Numbered from the stretch's first letter, positions 6,996 to 15,542 are shown. The stretch is DNA of 64,000 bases from Amycolatopsis palatopharyngis (GCF_003385185.1 NZ_PQHZ01000029.1:21929-85928), one strand, 5' to 3'. The notes: generated from the letters alone by a model not told the origin. Program-made: numbers and translations.

Positions 6996-9294
6996 GGTCG
7001 AGGCCGCCGACAGGTTGCTGGAGGGCAGGCACGGCCGGCTCGGTGCCACGGCACTGCGCGCCGCGCTCGTCGACCTCTACGAGTTCTGGCTGGGCAAGGC
7101 CGCCGCGGCGGCCGGTGTGGACACCGCTGAACCCGGTGTCGCACTGGTCGCCGTCGGCGGGCTCGGCCGTCGTGAACTCGTACCCTTCTCCGATCTCGAT
7201 CTGGTGCTGGTACACAACGACAATCCACGGATCGGGGAGATCGCGGACGCGCTCTGGTATCCGTTGTGGGACGCCAGGGTGGATCTGGATCACTCGGTAC
7301 GCACCCCGGCGCAGGCTCTGCGGGTCGCAGCGGAGGATCTCCGTACCGCGATCGGGCTGCTCGATGCCCGGCACATCGCGGGTGACCCCGACTTGACCGG
7401 CAGGCTGACCGCTGCGGCACGGGACGCCTGGCGCCGTACCGCACGAAAGCGCATCCCTGATCTGGCGGAGTCCGCCAGGCAGCGCTGGCGCCGCAGCGGG
7501 GAGATCGCCCAGTCCGCCGAGCCTGATCTCAAGTACGGCCGTGGCGGTTTGCGCGATCTCGGCCTGATCGACGCGTTCGCGCTCGCCCAGCTGACCGACC
7601 GCCCCGGCGAGGAGTTGCGGGCGGCGCGGCAACTCCTGCTGGACGTCCGGACGGAGCTACGCAGGGAACTGCGCAGGGACCGCGACGTGCTCGACGCCGC
7701 GGACGCCGATCTGGTCGCCACCGAACTGGGATTCGATGACCGGTTCGCGCTGGCACGCGAGCTGTCCGGGGCAGGACGCGCGGTCGCCTACGCGGTGGAC
7801 GTCGCTTTTCGGTCCACTGTGGACTCATCAAGGGCGAGGTTCGGCAGGCGGCCGTCCCGTACCCCGCTGGACGAAGGGGTCGTCCTGCACGGCGACGAGG
7901 TGGCACTCGCCCGCGACGCCGATCCGGCCCGGGATTCCGGGCTCCTGCTGCGGGTCGCCGCCGCGTCGGCACGTACCGGTAAGGCGATGGCACACGGAAC
8001 CCTGCGCACACTCGCCGACTCGGCACCCGAGTTACGAACGCCATGGCCGGTGAGCGCGAGGCAGGCGCTCACCGAACTGCTCGGCGCCGGCGCGGGCCTC
8101 GTCGATGCCGTGGAGGCGCTGGACAGGACCGGGCTGTGGGCCCGGCTGTTTCCCGAATGGGGCGCCGTGCGCGACCTCCCGCCCCGGGAGCCGGTGCATT
8201 CCTGGAGCGTGGACCGGCACCTCGTGCAGGCCTGCGTCGAGGCGGCCCGGTTGACCACCACGGTCTCCCGGCCGGACCTGCTCCTGCTCGCCGCGCTGCT
8301 GCACGATATCGGCAAGGGACGGCCCGCGGACCACTCCGAGCTCGGGGCGAAGATCGCGGCGCAGGTGTCGGAACGACTCGGGCTGTCGCCCGCGGACCGC
8401 ACGCTGGTCTCCTCCGCGGTGCGCCACCACCTGCTCCTGCCGCATACCGCGACCCGGCGAGACATCAGTGAGCCGGACACGATCCGCAGGGTTGCCGAAA
8501 CGTTGAACGACGATCCGGTCCTGCTCGAACTGCTGCACGCGCTGACCATCGCGGACTCGGTCGCCACCGGCCAGGGTGTCTGGACGGAGTGGAAGGCGGG
8601 GCTCGTCGCGGAACTGGTCTCGCGCTGCCGGGAGGTGATGCACGGCAACGCCTTCGTCGCACCGGCCCTGGTGACCGAGGTCCAGCGGGACCTCGTCGCG
8701 AGCGCGGTGGGCACGGGACGAGGTGAGCTGCTCGTGCACACCGAAGGCAACCTCGCCACGATCACCCTCGCTGTCCCGGCGGCCGCCGAACTGCTCGCGC
8801 CGGCGGCCGGAGTGCTGGCCCTGAACTCGATGGAGGTGCACACCGCGGCCCTTCGCGCGCACGACGGGGGCCGCGTGGGCGTGTTCACCGCGTCACCGAA
8901 ATTCGGCTCGTTGCCGCAGACCTCCCTGCTGCGCGAGCAGTTCGCCAGGGCGGCGGTGGGCGCACTGGCGATCACACCCAAGCTCGCCGCGAAGGAGCGC
9001 GACTACGGAGGACCTTCGGTGACCACGGTGCTACCGAGGGTGCTCTGGTTCGACGAGGAGACGAGTGGCGCCGATACCGTGGTGCTGGAACTGCGGGCAG
9101 CCGACCGGATCGGCCTGCTGTACAGCGTGGCCAGAGCGCTGAGTGGTCACGACGCCGAGGTGCGCTGGGCGAAGGTGGCCACCATGGGCCCCACGGTCGT
9201 CGACTCGTTCGGCGTTTCCCCACGGCACGGCAGGCTGGATGGGCAGTGGCGTGACGGCGTGGCGGCCGCGGTCCTCGCCGCCTGCGGTAGTTGA
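6889..9294 (+). CDS. glnD: PII uridylyl/adenylyltransferase
   Basis: 801 residues. It modifies and de-modifies PII; the actinobacterial enzymes studied use AMP on Tyr51. Domains: nucleotidyltransferase with GGLGRRELVPFSDLDLVLVH (about residues 87-106), a central helical linker domain, an HD domain with LLAALLHDIGKG and DHSELGA, and two C-terminal ACT domains. GTG 6889 is the only start before TTG 7012 and has AGGGGGAT upstream. About the first 36 codons lie in the 112-bp inverted-repeat element, and conserved homology appears to begin around LVEAADRLLEGRHGRLG. It follows glnB by 30 bases in the same operon. Confidence 0.95.
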   Translation: MSDESAFRPRDAQAAPRGDAPPGSPLARSGSIRHALVEAADRLLEGRHGRLGATALRAALVDLYEFWLGKAAAAAGVDTAEPGVALVAVGGLGRRELVPFSDLDLVLVHNDNPRIGEIADALWYPLWDARVDLDHSVRTPAQALRVAAEDLRTAIGLLDARHIAGDPDLTGRLTAAARDAWRRTARKRIPDLAESARQRWRRSGEIAQSAEPDLKYGRGGLRDLGLIDAFALAQLTDRPGEELRAARQLLLDVRTELRRELRRDRDVLDAADADLVATELGFDDRFALARELSGAGRAVAYAVDVAFRSTVDSSRARFGRRPSRTPLDEGVVLHGDEVALARDADPARDSGLLLRVAAASARTGKAMAHGTLRTLADSAPELRTPWPVSARQALTELLGAGAGLVDAVEALDRTGLWARLFPEWGAVRDLPPREPVHSWSVDRHLVQACVEAARLTTTVSRPDLLLLAALLHDIGKGRPADHSELGAKIAAQVSERLGLSPADRTLVSSAVRHHLLLPHTATRRDISEPDTIRRVAETLNDDPVLLELLHALTIADSVATGQGVWTEWKAGLVAELVSRCREVMHGNAFVAPALVTEVQRDLVASAVGTGRGELLVHTEGNLATITLAVPAAAELLAPAAGVLALNSMEVHTAALRAHDGGRVGVFTASPKFGSLPQTSLLREQFARAAVGALAITPKLAAKERDYGGPSVTTVLPRVLWFDEETSGADTVVLELRAADRIGLLYSVARALSGHDAEVRWAKVATMGPTVVDSFGVSPRHGRLDGQWRDGVAAAVLAACGS

Positions 9295-9658
9295 CACCGC
9301 CGCACCTGAGTAGAAGTACCCATCCCTACTTGGGTGTCTTCACGCTGCCGGAAGACTCCGCCGACGGGCAATCTTGTGCTCATCACGCGGAGCCGCACCG
9401 GGCGGCAGCGGGAATCGCCAGGTACTGGGGGTCTGGCGACGTCCGCAGCCGGGGGGCCGGTCAGCCGCGGGACCTGGCCGTCCGGCCGGCTTGAAGAGGG
9501 AGCAGGCCGGCTGGACGGACCTCATCGCCATTGCGGACGGGGTCTTGAGCGGGTAGTGCCGCCGTGGCCGAAGCTGGTCCGAGCCGGGCGACTACCCTCG
9601 AAGGTAGCCGGCGGGCGCGCCGGGTGAACAACGACGAACTGCTGGAGCGTGCACACCC
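9295..9658. other. Intergenic region glnD-ffh
   Basis: 364 bases with no supported gene. It contains a hairpin at 9478-9518 that probably ends the glnD operon, and a compact dyad at 9314-9335 (AAGTA, eight bases, TACTT, overlapped by ACCCA...TGGGT). A TACCCT at 9593-9598 could serve as a -10 for ffh, but no -35 is convincing. The 4.5S RNA gene is not here. Confidence 0.5.
9478..9518 (+). terminator. Hairpin terminator after glnD
   Basis: CCGTCCGGCCGGC (9478-9490) pairs with GCCGGCTGGACGG (9506-9518), 13 pairs including one G-U, around a 15-base purine-rich loop. No T-run follows. It sits between glnD and ffh, so it plausibly terminates the amt-glnB-glnD operon. Confidence 0.5.
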
Positions 9659-11230
9659 GTGTTCGACACCCTCTCCGATCGGCTCACGTCGGTCCTGCAG
9701 AACCTGCGCGGCAAGGGGAAGCTCACCGAAGCCGACATCGACGCGACCGCGCGCGAGATCCGCATCGCGTTGCTGGAGGCCGATGTCGCCCTGACCGTGG
9801 TGAAGGACTTCATCGCCCAGGTCAAGGAGCGGGCGAAGGGTGAAGAGGTCTCCGGCGCGCTGAACCCGGCGCAGCAGGTCGTCAAGATCGTCAATGAGGA
9901 ACTGGTCGGCATCCTCGGCGGCGAGACCCGCAGGCTGAACCTCGCCAAGAACCCGCCGACCGTGATCATGCTGGCCGGTCTGCAGGGTTCCGGTAAGACG
10001 ACGCTGGCAGGCAAGCTCGCCGTATGGCTGAAGAAGCAGGGTCACGCGCCCCTGCTGGTGGCCTGCGACCTGCAGCGGCCCAACGCGGTGACCCAGTTGC
10101 AGGTGGTCGGTGAGCGCGCGAACACCCCCACCTTCGCCCCCGAGCCGGGTAACGGCGTCGGTGACCCGGTGGATGTCGCGAGGCGCGGTATCGACGAGGC
10201 CCACCGCGCTCAGCACGACGTGATCATCGTCGACACCGCGGGCCGTCTCGGTGTCGACGAGGAACTGATGCGTCAGGCAGCGGACATCCGCGACGCGGTC
10301 AGCCCGGACGAGACCCTGTTCGTGGTCGACGCGATGATCGGTCAGGACGCGGTCAACACCGCCGAGGCCTTCCGCGACGGCGTCGGCTTCACCGGTGTGG
10401 TGCTCACCAAGCTCGATGGCGACGCCCGTGGTGGTGCCGCCCTCTCGGTCCGGCAGGTCACCGGGCAGCCGATCCTGTTCGCCTCCAACGGCGAGAAGCT
10501 CGAGGACTTCGACGCCTTCCACCCGGACCGGATGGCCAGCCGCATCCTCGGTATGGGCGACATGCTCACCCTCATCGAGCAGGCGGAGCAGGCCTTCGAC
10601 CAGGACAAGGCCGAGCAGGCCGCGGCGAAGCTCGGCAGCGGCGAGCTGACGCTGGAGGACTTCCTCGAGCAGATGCTGGCGGTGCGCAAGATGGGCCCGA
10701 TCGGCAACCTGCTCGGCATGTTGCCGGGTGCGGGGCAGATGAAGGACCAGCTGGCGCAGGTCGACGACAAGCACATCGACCGGCTGCAAGCGATCATCCG
10801 TGGCATGACGCCCGCGGAGCGGGCCGACCCGAAGATCATCAACGCCTCCCGTCGCCAGCGAATCGCGCGGGGCTCCGGGGTCGCGGTCCGCGAGGTCAAC
10901 GACCTGGTGAACCGGTTCTACGACGCCAAGAAGATGATGCAGCAGATGGCGGGCCGGTTCGGTTTCGGCGGCGGTCCCGGTGGCGGTAACCGGAAGAACA
11001 ACCGCAAGGGCAAGAAGGGGAAGAAGGGCAAGGGGCGCGGCCCCACCCAGCCCAAGGTGAAGGGCGGCTTCCCCGGCGGCATGCCGGGCTTCCCGCCCGG
11101 TGGGTTCCCCGGCGGCGGCGGTGGCGCAGGTGGAGGCGGTATGCCCGACCTGTCCCAGCTCGGCGGCGGGCTGAACGACCTGCCGCCGGACTTCGACCCG
11201 TCGAAGTTCAAGCTGCCGAAGAACAAGTAG
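9659..11230 (+). CDS. ffh: Signal recognition particle GTPase Ffh
   Basis: 523 residues. SRP54 binds 4.5S RNA and signal sequences of nascent membrane proteins and docks with FtsY. N domain about 1-90; G domain with GLQGSGKTT, DTAGRLGVDEEL and TKLDGDARGG; then the methionine-rich M domain with GMGDMLTLIEQ and RIARGSG. The C-terminal tail (from about residue 440) is a Lys-rich then Gly/Pro/Met-rich low-complexity stretch (GGGPGGGNRKNNRKGKK), as in other actinobacteria. GTG 9659 gives MFDTLSDRL, the conserved start. The ORF on the opposite strand is a shadow. Confidence 0.97.
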   Translation: MFDTLSDRLTSVLQNLRGKGKLTEADIDATAREIRIALLEADVALTVVKDFIAQVKERAKGEEVSGALNPAQQVVKIVNEELVGILGGETRRLNLAKNPPTVIMLAGLQGSGKTTLAGKLAVWLKKQGHAPLLVACDLQRPNAVTQLQVVGERANTPTFAPEPGNGVGDPVDVARRGIDEAHRAQHDVIIVDTAGRLGVDEELMRQAADIRDAVSPDETLFVVDAMIGQDAVNTAEAFRDGVGFTGVVLTKLDGDARGGAALSVRQVTGQPILFASNGEKLEDFDAFHPDRMASRILGMGDMLTLIEQAEQAFDQDKAEQAAAKLGSGELTLEDFLEQMLAVRKMGPIGNLLGMLPGAGQMKDQLAQVDDKHIDRLQAIIRGMTPAERADPKIINASRRQRIARGSGVAVREVNDLVNRFYDAKKMMQQMAGRFGFGGGPGGGNRKNNRKGKKGKKGKGRGPTQPKVKGGFPGGMPGFPPGGFPGGGGGAGGGGMPDLSQLGGGLNDLPPDFDPSKFKLPKNK

Positions 11231-11231
11231 C

Positions 11232-12299
11232 GTGCTGCACCTGCGTGGCGTGGTGCTGCCCGAGGGTGAGCATCGCGAATTCTGGATCGCCGACGGCCGG
11301 ATCAGCACCGAGCCCGTGCCAGGAGCCAGGACCCTCGACGTCGACGGTTACCTGGTTCCCGGCCTGGTCGACGCCCACTGTCACCCCGGTATCGGAGTCG
11401 GTGGACCGGTCTCCATCGAGGAGGCGGCCGACCAGGCCAGAACCGACCGGGACGCGGGCACGCTGCTGATCCGCGACTGCGGTGTACCGCTGGACATCCG
11501 GCCGCTACAACAACGGGCGGACCTGCCACGGATCATCCGCAGCGGCAGGCACCTGGCCCTGCCCAAGCGCTACATTCCCGGCTTGGGGATCGAACTCGAC
11601 GCCCCGGAACAGCTACCGGAGGCCGTCGCGGCACAGGCGGCGGACTCCGACGGCTGGGTCAAGCTCGTCGGTGACTGGATCGACCGGTCGGTCGGCGACC
11701 TCGCCCCGTTGTGGCCGGACGACGTACTGGCCGAGGCGATCGCGGTGGCGCACGACGCCGGAGCGCGGGTGACCGCGCACGTCTTCGGCGAGGAGGCGCT
11801 GCCAGGGCTGATCGGGGCGGGCATCGACTGCCTGGAGCACGGCACCGGGCTGAATGCCGAGCAGATCGATCTGCTCGCCGCGAATGGCGCCGCTCTGGTG
11901 CCGACTCTGATCAACATCGAGAACTTTCCCGGCATCGCCGACAAGGCCACGCGATTCCCCGCCTACGCGGCACACATGCGGGATCTGCACGCCCGCGTCG
12001 GGGCCACCGTGCGGGCCGCTATCGAAGCGGGTGTGCCGGTCTTCGCGGGCAGTGACGCTGGCGGGATGGTCGAGCACGGCAGGCTGGTGGACGAGATCGA
12101 GGCGCTGCACCACGCCGGCATGAGCGCGGAGCAGGCGCTCGCGGCGGGTTCCTGGGCCGCTCGAGACTGGCTGGGCCACCAGGGCATCGTGCACGGCGCA
12201 CCGGCCGACCTCCTGGTCCTCGACACCGATCCCAGAACCGACCTCGGGGCGCTGCGCCGGCCCCGGCACATCATCCTGCGCGGGCAGGTCCTGAGCTGA
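11232..12299 (+). CDS. Amidohydrolase family protein
   Basis: 355 residues, metal-dependent hydrolase of the amidohydrolase superfamily, substrate unknown. The N-terminal composite beta domain precedes GLVDAHCHPGIG, which contains the HxH metal ligands. Further ligands are in TAHVFGEEALPG, LEHGTGL and the aspartate of VFAGSDAGGM. The start GTG lies one base after the ffh stop, so the gene is co-transcribed with ffh; this pairing is common in actinobacteria. There is no signal peptide, so it acts in the cytoplasm. A palindromic repeat follows immediately. Confidence 0.85.
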   Translation: MLHLRGVVLPEGEHREFWIADGRISTEPVPGARTLDVDGYLVPGLVDAHCHPGIGVGGPVSIEEAADQARTDRDAGTLLIRDCGVPLDIRPLQQRADLPRIIRSGRHLALPKRYIPGLGIELDAPEQLPEAVAAQAADSDGWVKLVGDWIDRSVGDLAPLWPDDVLAEAIAVAHDAGARVTAHVFGEEALPGLIGAGIDCLEHGTGLNAEQIDLLAANGAALVPTLINIENFPGIADKATRFPAYAAHMRDLHARVGATVRAAIEAGVPVFAGSDAGGMVEHGRLVDEIEALHHAGMSAEQALAAGSWAARDWLGHQGIVHGAPADLLVLDTDPRTDLGALRRPRHIILRGQVLS

Positions 12300-12302
12300 G
12301 CA

Positions 12303-12363
12303 GAAGTTCCCCAATGTGGCATTGGGGACGTTGGAGTTCCCTAATGCCACATTGGGGAACTTC
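12303..12363. repeat. 61-bp palindromic repeat, copy 1
   Basis: The outer 21 bases (GAAGTTCCCCAATGTGGCAT and one more T) are perfectly inverted at the right end. Inside, two short hairpins with arms CCCCAATG/CATTGGGG and a TGG or CCA loop sit head to head. It begins four bases after the amidohydrolase stop. A second copy is at 29492-29548. It could form one long cruciform or serve as a terminator. Confidence 0.8.
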
Positions 12364-12394
12364 ACACCGGAGGACGAGCAGGGCAGGAGGCCGG

Positions 12395-13141
12395 GTGGTT
12401 CGCGAGCACGAAGACAGCACGCCCGGGGTCCGGGACGGCCTGGTGTTCGGGGTGCACTGGGGCTTTCTGGCGCTGTTCGCCGGGCTCGGTGGCTACTACC
12501 TGGTCTCGCTCGTGCTGGCAGCGGTGCTCTCCGGCAGTGTCGACGATCTGCCGACCCAGGCGCCGACCGAGATCGGGCCGATCATCCTGCTGGCGTTCCT
12601 GCCCAACCTGCTGCTCGGGCTCGGTCCCGTGCTCGGGTCGCGGCTGCGCGGCCGCGGCCTGCGCGCGGACTTCGGGCTGATCCCGAACGCACGTGATCTC
12701 AAGGTGGGTCTGGCTTGCGGCGGGTTCGCGCTGCTCGTGGGATACCTGCTCAACCTCGTGCTGCTCGCCGTGTACGGCACCGATTCGGTCAACAGCGGTC
12801 CGCTCGTCGAGCTCGCGTCGGGCCTCGGTGACGAACTCGTCTGGCTGATTCTGGCCGCGTTGATCGTCGTGCTGGCGGCGCCGGTCACCGAGGAGTTGTT
12901 GTTCCGTGGCGCGATGTGGAATGCGCTCGCGTTCTACCGGGTGCCACAGTGGGCCATCCTGCTGCTGACCGCGCTGGTCTTCGCGCAGGTGCACGGTGAA
13001 CCAATGCGAATGCTCGCGCTGTTCGGGCAGGGCGTGGCGATCGGCGTGGCCCGAATGGTCACCGGCCGGACCGGCGCCAGCATGGTCGCGCATGCGGCGA
13101 ACAACCTGCCGCCAGCCCTGCTGTTGTTCACTATGCCCTGA
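12395..13141 (+). CDS. CPBP family membrane protease (CAAX-type), first of a tandem pair
   Basis: 248 residues with about seven hydrophobic segments. It is an intramembrane metalloprotease of the CPBP/Abi family. Motif 1 is EELLFRGAMW (Glu-Glu-x3-Arg), motif 2 is FAQVHGEP, and motif 3 is HAANNLPPA, so the glutamate and histidine ligands are all present. GTG 12395 is chosen for the GGCAGGAGG site just before it; the open frame upstream runs through the palindromic repeat and is not likely translated. The substrate is unknown. Its neighbour is a second, divergent member of the family. Confidence 0.85.
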   Translation: MVREHEDSTPGVRDGLVFGVHWGFLALFAGLGGYYLVSLVLAAVLSGSVDDLPTQAPTEIGPIILLAFLPNLLLGLGPVLGSRLRGRGLRADFGLIPNARDLKVGLACGGFALLVGYLLNLVLLAVYGTDSVNSGPLVELASGLGDELVWLILAALIVVLAAPVTEELLFRGAMWNALAFYRVPQWAILLLTALVFAQVHGEPMRMLALFGQGVAIGVARMVTGRTGASMVAHAANNLPPALLLFTMP

Positions 13142-13199
13142 ACCTCCGGCGCACTGCCGCTAAGCTGCAGTACACCCCTGTCGCAACGGAAGGATCGGT

Positions 13200-14009
13200 G
13201 TGACCTCACGGCAGTCCTGGGAGCCGGTCCCCGACACGGACGACACCCTCGATGCCGTGTCCTCCCCGATCGGTGAACCGGTCAGCGCCAAGCCCCCGAC
13301 CCACCGCTGGGGATTCGGCGCGTTCCTGTTGGTGGAGGCCGCGCTGCTGGCCTCGGCGGCGTTCGTCGGGGTACTGCTCGGCTCGCCTGCCGACGGCGGC
13401 CCACTACCGGTCTGGCACGTGCTGATCGGCACGATGGCTCCCACGGTCATCGCCGCCTCCGTGGCGATACTGATCACCGTTGTCCGGGGCAACGGTCCCC
13501 TGACGGATCTGCGTCTGTCCTGGCGATGGGACGACGTGCGACTCGGCCTGCGCCTCGGGGTGATCGGCCTGATCTGCACGACGGTGGGAGCGTTCGTCTG
13601 GACGCAGGCAGTGGGGGAGGAGAACGCGACCTCGGCGATCAGCGCCATGGTCGAGGACCAGCCCATGTCGGTCTCCGCCGCCGTGGCGATGTTCCTCTAC
13701 CTCTGGTTGCTCGGGCCGATCTGCGAGGAGGTCATCTACCGTGGCCTGCTCTGGGGTGCCGTGGAGCGGCTGAACTGGGGAAACGAGAAGTGGGGCAGGC
13801 TGGCGGCGTTCCTGATCTCCACCGCCGTCTTCGCCGTAAGCCATCTGGAGCCGCTGCGTACCACGCTGTTGCTGGTGATCGCGGTCCCGATCGGGTTGGC
13901 CAGGTTCTTCACCGGTCGCCTGCTCGGCAGCGTCGTGGCGCACCAGATGAACAACTTCCTGCCTGCACTGGCGATCCTGCTCACCGGCCTCGGTGTACTT
14001 GCCGTTTGA
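13200..14009 (+). CDS. CPBP family membrane protease (CAAX-type), second of a tandem pair
   Basis: 269 residues, multi-pass membrane protein with a roughly 40-residue polar N-terminus (MTSRQSWEPVPDTDD). Motifs are CEEVIYRGLLWG, FAVSHLEPLR and VVAHQMNNFLPA, giving the expected metal-binding Glu and His residues. GTG 13200 is preceded by a GGAAGGA site. It lies 58 bases after the first CPBP gene, so the two are probably co-transcribed. They are distant in sequence, suggesting an old duplication with different substrates. A hairpin 11 bases after the stop ends the unit before rpsP. Confidence 0.85.
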   Translation: MTSRQSWEPVPDTDDTLDAVSSPIGEPVSAKPPTHRWGFGAFLLVEAALLASAAFVGVLLGSPADGGPLPVWHVLIGTMAPTVIAASVAILITVVRGNGPLTDLRLSWRWDDVRLGLRLGVIGLICTTVGAFVWTQAVGEENATSAISAMVEDQPMSVSAAVAMFLYLWLLGPICEEVIYRGLLWGAVERLNWGNEKWGRLAAFLISTAVFAVSHLEPLRTTLLLVIAVPIGLARFFTGRLLGSVVAHQMNNFLPALAILLTGLGVLAV

Positions 14010-14019
14010 GCTCTTTGCG

Positions 14020-14046
14020 GGGACCGAGGACCAGGCGCTCGGTCCC
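14020..14046 (+). terminator. Hairpin terminator before rpsP
   Basis: GGGACCGAG (14020-14028) and CTCGGTCCC (14038-14046) form a perfect 9-bp stem with a 9-base loop, just after the second CPBP gene. The 148 bases between it and rpsP contain CAGAATAATGG at 14053, a possible -10 region for the rpsP operon. Confidence 0.55.
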
Positions 14047-14194
14047 ATCTGGCAGAATAATGGACTGCCTGCTCCGGCCGGACCCTCTCACCGTGCCGGG
14101 GCGCCCTGACCTGCGGGCGCTCGCATCCGGTTCCCCACACGGATCGTGTCCCGAACCTCGAGCATCGAGAGATACGCAAGGAGTACCCACACCA

Positions 14195-14698
14195 GTGGCC
14201 GTCAAGATCAAGCTGCAGCGCCTCGGCAAGATTCGTGCGCCGTACTACCGGATTATCGTCGCCGACGCGCGCAACCGTCGGGATGGCAAGGCCATCGAGA
14301 CGATCGGCAAGTACCACCCCAAGGAGGAGCCGAGCTTCATCGAGGTCGACTCCGACCGCGCCCAGCACTGGCTGAAGGTCGGCGCGCAGCCGACCGAGCC
14401 GGTGCAGCGCATCCTGGAGATCACCGGCGACTGGCAGAAGTTCAAGGGCCTGCCCGGTGCCGAGGGCACGCTGCGGGTGGCCGAGCCGAAGCCGTCGAAG
14501 CAGGACCTCTTCAACGCCGCGCTCGCCGAAGCGGGTGATGCTCCTTCGACCGAGGCCACCACGGCCAAGAAGAAGGGCGGCAAGAAGGCCGACTCCGCCG
14601 AGAAGCCGGAGAAGGCCGAGAGCGCCGAGAAGGCCGCGAAGCCGGAGAGCGCCGAGAAGCCGGAGAAGGCTGACGAGAGCGAGAAGGCAGAGGCGTGA
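14195..14698 (+). CDS. rpsP: 30S ribosomal protein S16
   Basis: 167 residues. The first 85 are the S16 fold (AVKIKLQRLGKIRAPYYRIIV, then IETIGKYHP and QRILEITGDWQKFKG), which binds the 5' domain of 16S rRNA. The rest is a long Lys/Glu/Ala tail with repeats of the type SAEKPEKAE, about twice the length of proteobacterial S16; extended tails are usual in actinobacteria. GTG 14195 follows CAAGGAG. The open frame upstream to 13526 overlaps the CPBP gene and is not real. It is the first gene of the rpsP-khpA-rimM-trmD unit. Confidence 0.96.
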   Translation: MAVKIKLQRLGKIRAPYYRIIVADARNRRDGKAIETIGKYHPKEEPSFIEVDSDRAQHWLKVGAQPTEPVQRILEITGDWQKFKGLPGAEGTLRVAEPKPSKQDLFNAALAEAGDAPSTEATTAKKKGGKKADSAEKPEKAESAEKAAKPESAEKPEKADESEKAEA

Positions 14699-14934
14699 GC
14701 TTTCTTGCCGACTCCCTCGAACACCTCGTTCGCGGAATCGTCGACAACCCGGACGACGTCCGGGTCGAGCTGCTCACCACCCGCCGGGGGCGCACCCTTG
14801 AGGTGCACGTCCATCCGGACGATCTGGGCAAGGTGATCGGCCGTGGTGGACGGACCGCGACCGCGCTGCGCACCGTCATGGGCGGCATCGGTGGTCGTGG
14901 GGTACGCGTCGACGTGGTCGACACGGACCGCTGA
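14695..14934 (+). CDS. khpA: KH-domain RNA-binding protein KhpA
   Basis: 79 residues, a single KH domain with the GKVIGRGGRTATALRTV loop carrying the GxxG. Members of this YlqC/KhpA family bind RNA, often with KhpB. The GTG start overlaps the rpsP stop as GTGA, implying coupled translation. Position between rpsP and rimM is conserved across actinobacteria and firmicutes. Confidence 0.93.
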   Translation: MSFLADSLEHLVRGIVDNPDDVRVELLTTRRGRTLEVHVHPDDLGKVIGRGGRTATALRTVMGGIGGRGVRVDVVDTDR

Positions 14935-14957
14935 CACCGGCCGGACGCTCGACACCG

Positions 14958-15533
14958 ATGGCGACTGAGCCGACAGATCCGACCGGACCGACAGGGCCGG
15001 GGCGGCAGGCAGAGGCCTCCCAGCTCGTGGTCGGCCGTGTCGCCAAGGCGCACGGCATCACCGGCGAACTCGCCGTGGACGTGCGCACGGATTCTCCCGA
15101 GCAGCGATTCGCGGTCGGGTCGGTGCTGGTCGGCCGGTCCCGTGACGGAAGTACCCGCAGGCTCACAGTGGCAGCCGCCCGCCAGCACGGCGGGCGGCTG
15201 CTTGTGCGTTTCGAGGAGGTTCCGGACCGGACGGCGGCCGAGGCCGCACGCGGGCTGCTGTTGCTCGGCGACACCGCCGATCTCCCGCCGACCGAGGACC
15301 CGGACGAGTTCTACGACCACGAACTCGAAGGCCTGCGCGCCGAACTCGCCGATGGTTCCGTCGTGGGAACGGTGCGAGAGATCGTCCACTCGCCCGGTGG
15401 CGAACTGCTGGCAGTGGATCGGGACGGGCAGACAGTGCTGGTGCCCTTCGTGCGGGAGATCGTCCCCCAGGTCGATGTCGCCGCGGGCCGGGTCGTGCTC
15501 GATCCGCCGGAGGGCCTGCTCGAGCTGGAATAG
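14958..15533 (+). CDS. rimM: Ribosome maturation factor RimM
   Basis: 191 residues. RimM helps process 16S rRNA and assemble the 30S head, binding S19. The N-terminal barrel has LVVGRVAKAHGITGELAVD; the C-terminal PRC-barrel has DEFYDHELEGL and ELLAVDRDGQTVLVPFVREI. About 18 residues of Pro/Gly/Thr-rich sequence precede the domain when ATG 14958 is used. It lies 23 bases after khpA and 9 bases before trmD in one operon. Confidence 0.96.
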   Translation: MATEPTDPTGPTGPGRQAEASQLVVGRVAKAHGITGELAVDVRTDSPEQRFAVGSVLVGRSRDGSTRRLTVAAARQHGGRLLVRFEEVPDRTAAEAARGLLLLGDTADLPPTEDPDEFYDHELEGLRAELADGSVVGTVREIVHSPGGELLAVDRDGQTVLVPFVREIVPQVDVAAGRVVLDPPEGLLELE

Positions 15534-15542
15534 GAGTCCCGC

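Noticed and set aside
9295..9658. Small plus-strand frames between glnD and ffh
   Set aside because: Several 60-100 codon frames overlap each other, are Arg/Gly/Ser-rich and lack ribosome sites; none looks like a gene.
9461..11308. Minus-strand open frame of 615 codons
   Set aside because: It is antisense to ffh, which is unmistakable; the His/Arg/Leu-rich product has no family features.
13526..14194. Long N-terminal extension of rpsP
   Set aside because: It overlaps the second CPBP gene in another frame and a terminator; GTG 14195 with CAAGGAG is the clear start.
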